A DNA stretch of 22,132 bases from an uncultured Prevotella sp. (GTDB lineage Bacteria > Bacteroidota > Bacteroidia > Bacteroidales > Bacteroidaceae). Below the pieces are notes generated by a model. It was not told the origin of the DNA. It was given only the letters and a program-made list of their open reading frames with translations, and did not search any database. Positions 16,351-22,132 of the stretch are shown in pieces. A program made the position numbers and the translations under genes. The stretch's first letter is position 1. Every line of letters begins with the position of its first letter. The stretch covers positions 1-22,132 of the forward strand of contig URLQ01000033.1 in the NCBI GenBank assembly GCA_900548745.1, read 5' to 3'.

Positions 16351-16364
16351 GCATCTTTCGATGC
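16351..16364 (-). other. GAAA-tetraloop hairpin in the dnaA leader
   Basis: On the minus strand the leader contains GCATC-GAAA-GATGC, a 5-bp stem closed by a GNRA tetraloop, about 70 nt before the dnaA start. It could stabilise the leader or affect translation; no role is established. Confidence 0.4.
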
Positions 16365-16381
16365 CTAACGAAAAAGTGTTG

Positions 16382-16413
16382 CAAATTTCGCAAAAAAAAA
16401 TGGAAAAGACAAA
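16382..16413 (-). promoter_or_regulatory. Bacteroidota-type promoter for dnaA
   Basis: On the minus strand TTTG (plus 16410-16413) is followed after exactly 20 bp by GAAATTTG (plus 16382-16389), seven of eight bases of TAnnTTTG. The predicted start near 16377 gives a leader of about 95 nt. It sits between the upstream mlaD terminator and dnaA, as expected for an independent unit. Confidence 0.55.
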
Positions 16414-16482
16414 TGAGTGTATTGTTTTTTTTGAAACATTTTTGTAAAGTGCTTTATACTTGTACTTTACGAAAAGTTAAAG

Positions 16483-16521
16483 AAAAAAAAACAGTGACAT
16501 GCCCTTCTCCAAGCATGTCAC
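16483..16521 (-). terminator. Intrinsic terminator of the mlaD-type gene
   Basis: A perfect 9-bp stem, GTGACATGC (16494-16502) with GCATGTCAC (16513-16521) and a 10-nt loop, is followed on the minus strand by TG and then a run of nine T. It lies 25 bp after the stop codon of the MCE gene. This is the most classical terminator in the window. Confidence 0.85.
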
Positions 16522-16546
16522 CGATCTTTATTTATCTTATCCCTGT

Positions 16547-17449
16547 TTATTTGTCTTTCCTTCCGAACACAGAGAAGTGTACATATCTCTTTGGATGTGA
16601 CTTCAAGTCAATAAGCAAAGAGTCTGCCGACTTGACCGTTGCATTCAGGTTGTAATACAAATTCGGGTCACGCATCAGCAAGCCAAGACTGCCTGTATTG
16701 TTGTTCAGCTGGTCTGTAAACGCCTGAACATTATCAAGTGTAGCATTGACCTTGCTCATTGTACCCTCCACATCGACCTTACTTAAGTTCGAGGTAACCA
16801 CCTGCGCATTATCCATTACACCATCAGCCTTAGCCAACAAGCCTGGCATTCTGCGGTTAAGCGTACCGAGCAGAGTATTGAGCCGTCTTGTGGAAACCGT
16901 AAGATTACCCGTCACGGTCTCTACATTATGCAAGGAGTTCGCTATTGCAGGGTCTTGGAGCAAGAGATTTACACTTGCAAGAATAGAGTCGAGCTTTGGA
17001 AGCATGTCCTGTACTACGGGGATGAGATCTTTCATCTGTCCCATAGCACCGTCGTTTATCCCTCCGACGATAGTCTCGCCCGGGTTCACTCTCTCACGAG
17101 GATTGCTGGCAAGGAGCAAATTGACCTTCACATTACCCATCAAGTCGCTGACAATCTCCGCACTGCTTCCTTTCGGTATACGCATATCTTTATTGATGTC
17201 AGCCTCTACGATTATGTCTTTCGACTGAGAATAGTCATAAACGATTCCTCTCACCACTCCCACCTTATAGCCATCGGCATAAATAGGAGATGAAGACGAC
17301 AGACCGCTAATATCCCGGAATGAAATATAATAGCGGTTATCCGAGGAGAACAGATCGAGTCCTTTCAGAAAGTTCATTCCAAGAAAGAGAACCACGAGTC
17401 CTACTATTGCAACAATTGCAATCTTTACTTCTTTTGTAAAATATTTCAT
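16547..17449 (-). CDS. MCE/MlaD-family lipid-transport substrate-binding protein
   Basis: Inner-membrane-anchored periplasmic protein of 300 residues, predicted to form the ring through which an ABC system moves lipids between membranes (as MlaD in E. coli). One transmembrane helix lies at about 8-29. The MCE domain follows at about 38-115, with YYISFRDISGLSSSSPIYADGYKVG as its first strands. The C-terminal half is a long helical region (about 130-270), suited to coiled packing or a tube. The ATPase and permease partners are not in this window. It starts 118 bp after the amidase on the same strand, with a perfect hairpin and repeats in between. No promoter consensus is seen in that gap, so readthrough from the amidase is likely. 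Confidence 0.88.
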   Translation of the reverse strand: MKYFTKEVKIAIVAIVGLVVLFLGMNFLKGLDLFSSDNRYYISFRDISGLSSSSPIYADGYKVGVVRGIVYDYSQSKDIIVEADINKDMRIPKGSSAEIVSDLMGNVKVNLLLASNPRERVNPGETIVGGINDGAMGQMKDLIPVVQDMLPKLDSILASVNLLLQDPAIANSLHNVETVTGNLTVSTRRLNTLLGTLNRRMPGLLAKADGVMDNAQVVTSNLSKVDVEGTMSKVNATLDNVQAFTDQLNNNTGSLGLLMRDPNLYYNLNATVKSADSLLIDLKSHPKRYVHFSVFGRKDK

Positions 17450-17489
17450 ATATAGTCTTTATATTTCTATCTACACCTTAATTATATTA

Positions 17490-17516
17490 ATGTTTCGCAA
17501 GTTTCCAACTTGCGAA
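17490..17516. other. Perfect 12-bp hairpin between amidase and MCE gene
   Basis: GTTTCGCAAGTT (17490-17501) and AACTTGCGAAAC (17505-17516) pair perfectly around a 3-nt loop. It lies 41 bp before the MCE gene start and 51 bp after the amidase stop. It lacks a clear U-tract on either strand, so it could be a weak terminator, an attenuator or an RNA processing site within the operon. Confidence 0.6.
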
Positions 17517-17522
17517 ACAGCT

Positions 17523-17569
17523 GACAAGTTGACAAGTTAACGAGTTGACAAGGAAACAAGAGACGAGCT
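17523..17569. repeat. Degenerate 8-bp tandem repeat (GACAAGTT)
   Basis: Starting at 17523 the sequence reads GACAAGTT, GACAAGTT, AACGAGTT, GACAAGGA, a shortened AACAAGA, then GACGAGCT. This keeps an eight-base period of the form (G/A)AC(A/G)AG right up to the amidase stop codon. Similar low-complexity tracts occur in Bacteroidota intergenic DNA as I recall, but no role is known to me. Confidence 0.6.
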
Positions 17570-18824
17570 AACGTCTTTTATTCTTGAACATCCGGATTGC
17601 TTCTGTTATGTTCATCTTCTCACCATTCCTGAAGGCTACGACAAAGGCACCAGGAAAGTTTTCTGCCAACGTTCCGCGCATGCGGTTTATCTCATTATAG
17701 TTAGTTGACGCTCCGATTGTATATTTGTACATTCCGCCTTCCTCATAACAATCTACATCATCACGTTTCTTAAAGCGCGGACTGCTTGACGGCAGTTTGG
17801 TACTACTTGCCAAAATCTGCACCTTGAACACAGGCTGGTCTGCCTGTTTGTCATCCGTCTGAGCCTTTGCCACTGGCTGCACAGCCCGTGTAACAGGCTG
17901 CGGTTTCTTCTCCTCCGGCTCTGCTTTCTCAACAGGTTTCGACGATGGCTTTTCCGGTTTGTCATCATCATTGAATTCCTTCGGCACAATACTTGGTATC
18001 TTCACCTTCGTACTGTTTTTCGCTTCATACGGCACTGTAAATCCCGTTGAGTTATCATTCTTGTATTTTGCAAAAGCATTATATATACCTCTTGCTATAT
18101 TGTCCACACTCGTCTCGTCGTTCAGCAAACGCTCTTCGTCGGGAGTTGTAATAAAGCCAAGTTCTATAAGGCAGGCAGGCATTGATGTCTCTCTAAGCAC
18201 GAGAAACACATCCTGCTTAACCCCCTTGTCCGGTCTGCCTGCCGTACCACATACGTTCTTCTGCACGAGTTTGGCAAGTTCCACGCTCTTTGCCATATTC
18301 TTGTCGTGTATAAACTCAAACATAATGGCACTCTCCGGAGAGTTAGGGTCATATCCTTCATACCTTTGCTTATAATCACTCTCATAAGTGATTACCGCAT
18401 TCTCACGTTGTGCGGCACTCAGCTTCTCATTGGAGCGGCGCATACCCATGGTATAAGTCTCCAGGCCTCTTGCTATTCGTCCTGCAGGAAGGGCATTCGT
18501 ATGAATAGATATAAAGACATTTGCCTTATTCTTGTTTGCTATATCAGCTCTTTTGTGCAAAGGGATGAAGACGTCAGTCTTTCTTGTATATATGACTTTC
18601 ACATCGGGGCAGTTCTTTTCCACATACCTTCCGAAAGCCAACGCCACTCTAAGGTTGATATCTTTTTCGTTTGAGAAGCTTCCTCTTGCTCCGGCATCAT
18701 GGCCTCCATGTCCGGCATCAATCACAAGCGTAAAAGCAGAGGCAGCGTTTGCCACAAACGTTGCCAAAAACAATAGAGCCATTACAAGAGCGGCTCTCGT
18801 CTTATAGTATTTTTCTTTTACCAC
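17568..18824 (-). CDS. N-acetylmuramoyl-L-alanine amidase with SPOR-like tail
   Basis: Zinc amidase (Amidase_3, AmiC-like) that cuts the bond between MurNAc and L-Ala of peptidoglycan, used in cell separation. It has 418 residues and starts with GTG. A basic n-region (KEKYYKTR) and hydrophobic core to about residue 30 form a signal peptide. The catalytic domain (about 31-250) shows the zinc ligands H39 (DAGHGG), E53 and H108 (SIHTN), and the catalytic E221 in LIELGFITTPDEE. A proline/lysine-rich linker (about 280-330) leads to an SPOR-like domain (about 338-418, FKVQILASSTKL onward), expected to bind denuded septal glycan. The next start, ATG 18782, would remove the basic residues. The gene has its own -7 box only 5 bp ahead of the GTG. 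Probably in one unit with the MCE gene. Confidence 0.9.
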   Translation of the reverse strand: MVKEKYYKTRAALVMALLFLATFVANAASAFTLVIDAGHGGHDAGARGSFSNEKDINLRVALAFGRYVEKNCPDVKVIYTRKTDVFIPLHKRADIANKNKANVFISIHTNALPAGRIARGLETYTMGMRRSNEKLSAAQRENAVITYESDYKQRYEGYDPNSPESAIMFEFIHDKNMAKSVELAKLVQKNVCGTAGRPDKGVKQDVFLVLRETSMPACLIELGFITTPDEERLLNDETSVDNIARGIYNAFAKYKNDNSTGFTVPYEAKNSTKVKIPSIVPKEFNDDDKPEKPSSKPVEKAEPEEKKPQPVTRAVQPVAKAQTDDKQADQPVFKVQILASSTKLPSSSPRFKKRDDVDCYEEGGMYKYTIGASTNYNEINRMRGTLAENFPGAFVVAFRNGEKMNITEAIRMFKNKRR

Positions 18825-18829
18825 TGATG

Positions 18830-18860
18830 CAAAGTTAAAAATAAGTTTCGTCTTGTCATA
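18830..18860 (-). promoter_or_regulatory. Promoter overlapping the amidase start
   Basis: On the minus strand TAACTTTG (plus 18830-18837) is a perfect TAnnTTTG box with TATG (plus 18857-18860, three of four bases of TTTG) 19 bp upstream. The expected transcription start falls on or within a base or two of the annotated GTG start codon. Confidence 0.5.
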
Positions 18861-18887
18861 ATAAAAAAGAGAATTAATTGCACCGGA

Positions 18888-19265
18888 TTAGCAATTTTCA
18901 TCATTAATAAAGTGCAACAGAACACCTGCGCCGTCACAATCGGCTCCCATCGGAGGGTTTACCTTTGTAAGTCTTACCGTCAGTTCGCTAATCAGCGGCA
19001 TGGTTTTCAGAAGCCTCTTCCCTATTCTGCCTGCCACGTGTTCCAACAGTTTCGAAGGAATATCCATCTCCGACTTCACTATCTCATACACTTCCGCATA
19101 ATTCAGCGTATCCGTCACGTCATCGCTTTCCGTAGCCTTCCCTAAAGGATAAGATGCCGAGAGAGACACAAGGAAGTCTCCCCCCGTGAGTCTCTCTTGC
19201 TCCAGCACACCGTGATGGGCATGGAACCGCATATTATCTATAAATATCTGTCCTGACTTCAACAT
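18888..19265 (-). CDS. folB: Dihydroneopterin aldolase
   Basis: Folate-pathway enzyme that splits dihydroneopterin to 6-hydroxymethyl-dihydropterin and glycolaldehyde. The 125 residues match the small FolB subunit, which normally forms an octamer. The N-terminus reads IFIDNMRFHAHHGVLEQER (residues 7-25), containing the conserved HHGV with the neighbouring E, followed by DTLNYAEVYEIV at about 52-63 and LLEHVAGRI at about 74-82. KVNPPMGADCDGAGV near the C-terminus holds the conserved Lys and Pro. I start at ATG 19265, one base after the nrdJ stop. An open frame runs 40 codons further up, but it overlaps nrdJ and encodes nothing FolB-like. Expression with nrdJ by translational coupling is likely. 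Confidence 0.93.
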   Translation of the reverse strand: MLKSGQIFIDNMRFHAHHGVLEQERLTGGDFLVSLSASYPLGKATESDDVTDTLNYAEVYEIVKSEMDIPSKLLEHVAGRIGKRLLKTMPLISELTVRLTKVNPPMGADCDGAGVLLHFINDENC

Positions 19266-19266
19266 A

Positions 19267-21819
19267 TTATCCACATCTTGACGAGCCACAATTCTTGCAG
19301 ATAAGGCATCCTTCCTGATATACAAGCGTTTCCTGTCCGCAAACCGGACACTTCTGTCCCTTTGCCTCCGTACCGTCCTGCACATACTTCTTCAGAGCTC
19401 TTTCCACACCAATCTTCCATGTGTTTATGCTCTGGCTGTCCATCTGGAGCGAGCCTACAAGCTTTATCACATTAGCTATCGGCATACGGTAACGAAGCAC
19501 GCCGGAAATCAGCTTTGCATAGTTCCAGTACTCCGGATTGAACTTCTCGCTCAGTCCCTCAACGGTGGTCTTGTATCCGCGTTTGTTCTCAAACTGGAAG
19601 TCATATCTCTTCTTGCCGTTCTCGTCAAGCTTCTTTATTATCTTTCCTTTGCTTACGCTCTTCGGAAGCGAGATGCCCTCCTCATCATCCTGAAGACCCG
19701 TAAATATCTCATAAGGATAGCCATCCAGCAAGCCAACGAAAGCCACCCACTTCTCCTTGTTGTTCTGGAAGCGTACCACATCACACTCCAGTTCATTCGG
19801 CCGGACTTCCGTCACCTGAGGCGGTTCACATACGTGTTTTGCCTCCGGAACCTTCTTGTCTTTCTTCTCAACAGCTATCATAACACCCGAACGGGAGCCG
19901 TCACGATATACCGTACAGCCCTTGCAACCCGACTTCCACGCCTCTACATAGAGTCGGTTGACGAGTTGTTCGTCTACATTATTCGGCAGGTTTATCGTTA
20001 CGCTGATGCTATGGTCTACCCATTTCTGGATGGCTCCCTGCATACGAACCTTCATAAGCCAGTCCACATCATTTGCCGTAGCTTTATAATAAGGTGACTT
20101 CGCCACGAGTTCATCAAGCTCTTCCTGGCTATAACGCTTTTCGGTGTCATAGCCGTTTACCTTCATCCATGTAAGGAACTTATGATGGAACACGATAAAC
20201 TCCTCGAAAGAGTCTCCCGACTCATCCACGAAATCCACATGCACATCGGCATCGTTAGGATTCACCTTGCGGCGACGCTTATATACAGGCATAAAGACTG
20301 GTTCTATTCCGCTTGTTGTCTGAGTCATCAGACTTGTCGTTCCTGTCGGTGCAATAGTCAGACAGGCTATATTTCGTCTGCCGTATTTCTGCATATCCTC
20401 ATACAGCTGCGGGTCGGCTTCCTTGATACGGTTTACGAAAGGATTGTTCTTCTCTCTTTCCGAGTCGTAAACGCTGAATGCCCCGCGCTCTTTCGCCATC
20501 TCCACTGATGAGCGGTAAGCAGCAAGAGCAAGCGTCTTATGAACCTCTACAGAGAAGTCCGTTGCCTCCTGCGTTCCATAGCGCAAGTTCATTGCCGCAA
20601 TCATGTCTCCCTCTGCAGTAATGCCGACACCTGTACGACGTCCCAAGCTACTCTTGTGCTTTATCTTCTCCCATAGATGCAGCTCCGTATATTTCACATC
20701 ATCAGTCTGAGGGTCACTCTTCACCTTTTCTATTATCTGGTCTATCTTCTTCAGCTCCATATCCACAATGTCATCCATTATGCGCTGGGCAATGGCTACA
20801 TGCTTCTTGAAGAGCTCGAAGTCGAAATAAGCCTCAGGAGTGAACGGATTAACCACATAGGAATACAGATTTACCGACAGCAGTCTGCAGGAGTCATACG
20901 GACAAAGCGGTATCTCTCCGCATGGGTTTGTCGAAACGGTACGGAAGCCCAGGTCAGCATAGCAGTCAGGAATGCTCTCTCTCAAGATAGTATCCCAGAA
21001 CAACACGCCCGGCTCTGCACTCTTCCATGCGTTATGCACAATCTTCTCCCACAGCTGTTTGGCGTTTACCTTTTTCTGAATCTGGGGGTTAAGTGAATAG
21101 ACTGGGAACTGCTGGGTGTATTCTTTTCCCTCCACAGCGCATTGCATAAACTCATCATCAAGCTTGACAGAGACGTTGGCACCCGTAATTCTTCCTTCCT
21201 GCATCTTTGCATCTATGAAAGCCTCACTGTCAGGATGCTTTACGCTGATAGACAACATCAGCGCACCACGACGTCCGTCCTGCGCCACCTCTCTTGTAGA
21301 ATTGCTGTAACGCTCCATGAAGGGCACCACTCCCGTTGAGGTAAGAGCCGAGTTATTTACGGGCGAACCCTTAGGACGCAGCTGCGACAAGTCATGACCT
21401 ACGCCGCCACGCCTCTTCATCAGCTGCACCTGCTCCTCATCCATCAACATCACCGCTCCATAGGAGTCGGCATCGCCATCAAGACCAATGACAAAGCAGT
21501 TCGACAACGAAGCCACCTGATAGTGGTTGCCTATTCCTGTCATCGGGCTTCCTGCCGGCACGATGTATCTGAAATGGTCGAGCAACGGGAACACGTCTTC
21601 TTCCCGCAACGGATTATTGTATTTGTTCTCTATTCTTACAATCTCCTTAGCTATGCGGCGATGCATATCCTCCGGCGTTTTTTCATATATATGACCGAAG
21701 CTGTCCTTCAGCGCATACTTGTTAGCCCAAACCCGGGCTGCAAGCTCATCACCGTTGAAATAATCTTTCGAAGCATGAAATGCCTCTTCAAACGTATATG
21801 TATTTTTCTGTTCCATCAT
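19267..21819 (-). CDS. nrdJ: Adenosylcobalamin-dependent ribonucleotide reductase (class II)
   Basis: Makes deoxyribonucleotides from ribonucleotides with a radical started by adenosylcobalamin, needing no oxygen. The 850 residues fit the class II diphosphate-type enzyme. Catalytic residues visible by motif: C108 (SLSNCFV) and C311 (DSCRLLS) as the redox pair, and N298, C300 and E302 in NPCGEIPLC, with C300 the likely thiyl-radical site. RRTGVGITAEG near 405 and TIAPTGTTS near 503 are family signatures. The C-terminal 30 residues form a zinc-ribbon-like tail (C824/C827, C838/C841, then C844 and C849) expected to re-reduce the active site. The start could be the first or second of two adjacent Met codons. 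Promoter elements lie upstream. No cobalamin riboswitch is recognisable in the leader. Confidence 0.96.
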   Translation of the reverse strand: MMEQKNTYTFEEAFHASKDYFNGDELAARVWANKYALKDSFGHIYEKTPEDMHRRIAKEIVRIENKYNNPLREEDVFPLLDHFRYIVPAGSPMTGIGNHYQVASLSNCFVIGLDGDADSYGAVMLMDEEQVQLMKRRGGVGHDLSQLRPKGSPVNNSALTSTGVVPFMERYSNSTREVAQDGRRGALMLSISVKHPDSEAFIDAKMQEGRITGANVSVKLDDEFMQCAVEGKEYTQQFPVYSLNPQIQKKVNAKQLWEKIVHNAWKSAEPGVLFWDTILRESIPDCYADLGFRTVSTNPCGEIPLCPYDSCRLLSVNLYSYVVNPFTPEAYFDFELFKKHVAIAQRIMDDIVDMELKKIDQIIEKVKSDPQTDDVKYTELHLWEKIKHKSSLGRRTGVGITAEGDMIAAMNLRYGTQEATDFSVEVHKTLALAAYRSSVEMAKERGAFSVYDSEREKNNPFVNRIKEADPQLYEDMQKYGRRNIACLTIAPTGTTSLMTQTTSGIEPVFMPVYKRRRKVNPNDADVHVDFVDESGDSFEEFIVFHHKFLTWMKVNGYDTEKRYSQEELDELVAKSPYYKATANDVDWLMKVRMQGAIQKWVDHSISVTINLPNNVDEQLVNRLYVEAWKSGCKGCTVYRDGSRSGVMIAVEKKDKKVPEAKHVCEPPQVTEVRPNELECDVVRFQNNKEKWVAFVGLLDGYPYEIFTGLQDDEEGISLPKSVSKGKIIKKLDENGKKRYDFQFENKRGYKTTVEGLSEKFNPEYWNYAKLISGVLRYRMPIANVIKLVGSLQMDSQSINTWKIGVERALKKYVQDGTEAKGQKCPVCGQETLVYQEGCLICKNCGSSRCG

Positions 21820-21871
21820 TTATTATATATAGGTAGATAAGTCTTTCTGATAGGTTGCTTTTTTAACCTTG

Positions 21872-21903
21872 CAAAGATAAAGACTTTTACGGACATGAAG
21901 AAA
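21872..21903 (-). promoter_or_regulatory. Bacteroidota-type promoter for nrdJ-folB
   Basis: On the minus strand TTTC (plus 21900-21903, three of four bases of TTTG) is followed after 20 bp by a perfect TATCTTTG (plus 21872-21879). The predicted start near 21867 gives a leader of about 48 nt to the nrdJ ATG. Confidence 0.6.
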
Positions 21904-22132
21904 TAAACAATAAGAAAGTTATAAAAACAATACTGCCCCTGAACCATCCGTTGCGAGAACATGGAAAGAAAACGAACATAAATTTTTATGTATATTCATA
22001 CACTTTGAACCATGAAAATTTATTCAATTCCCCAAATATACAAGTCCTTCTATAAGGGGATTAATTCAATTACTTTTAGAAATTACGTAACTTCTATGTT
22101 GCATTCCAAATAATTGGAAAATATTTATCGTT
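21904..22132. other. AT-rich non-coding edge, no gene recognised
   Basis: This stretch upstream of nrdJ has many short A/T runs and no open frame above 33 codons. A loose CCCC...GGGG pairing is possible around 22032-22063, and CCAA-ATAA-TTGG occurs near 22107. It may be the upstream region of a plus-strand gene beyond the window. I see no tRNA, riboswitch or insertion sequence. Confidence 0.5.

Noticed and set aside
19266..19385. Extended folB reading frame starting at 19385
   Set aside because: The extra 40 codons overlap nrdJ out of frame and encode no FolB sequence; FolB homology begins at the ATG one base after the nrdJ stop.
21820..21871. Possible cobalamin riboswitch in the nrdJ leader
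   Set aside because: The leader is about 48 nt, too short for the aptamer, and the upstream region shows no B12-box-like conserved core by eye.
22012..22113. A 33-codon plus-strand open frame near the right edge
   Set aside because: Too short, no ribosome-binding or TAnnTTTG signal before it, and the sequence is simple AT-rich; nothing supports a gene.

Overview
The window is chromosomal DNA from a member of the Bacteroidota, most likely a Prevotella-type Bacteroidales. Three things point there. There is a type IX secretion barrel (PorQ). The families present are typical of the phylum: an alpha-2-macroglobulin-like giant protein, a DUF1573 protein, MeaB, an SPOR-tailed amidase next to an MCE protein, and a B12-dependent ribonucleotide reductase. 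Several genes are preceded by the phylum's promoter signature, a TTTG-like -33 element and a TAnnTTTG -7 element about 20 bp apart. The genus is an inference. No tRNA, rRNA, CRISPR array, insertion sequence or phage gene was seen.

Layout. Bases 1-12532 are all plus strand: a secreted GH28 pectinase-type hydrolase; porQ and cmk as a pair 9 bp apart; a terminator and a new promoter; a 1876-residue thioester-less alpha-2-macroglobulin followed by a DUF1573 protein and the GTPase MeaB; a 115-bp spacer holding a long hairpin and direct repeats; then ispH. Its intrinsic terminator lies partly inside the last codons of a convergent BASS-type transporter on the minus strand. The transporter and a plus-strand HD-HD cation diffusion facilitator are divergent. 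Between them is a promoter region with a perfect 13-bp inverted repeat, the best operator candidate in the window.

From 14.8 kb to the end everything is minus strand: dnaA with its own promoter and terminator, mlaD-like MCE gene, cell-wall amidase, folB and nrdJ. Likely units are nrdJ-folB (1-bp spacing) and amidase-mlaD. The 313 bp at the right edge holds the nrdJ promoter and otherwise nothing I can call.

Functionally this is mostly housekeeping: pyrimidine and deoxynucleotide supply, isoprenoid and folate synthesis, replication initiation, envelope maintenance and metal export. The GH28 enzyme is the one clearly accessory gene. Two proteins depend on or serve adenosylcobalamin chemistry (MeaB, NrdJ). 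I found no convincing new multi-gene system. The most interesting observations are the transporter/CDF dyad, the structured meaB-ispH spacer, the 8-bp repeat tract beside a perfect hairpin between amidase and mlaD, the dual-use terminator, and the degenerate thioester site in the macroglobulin.
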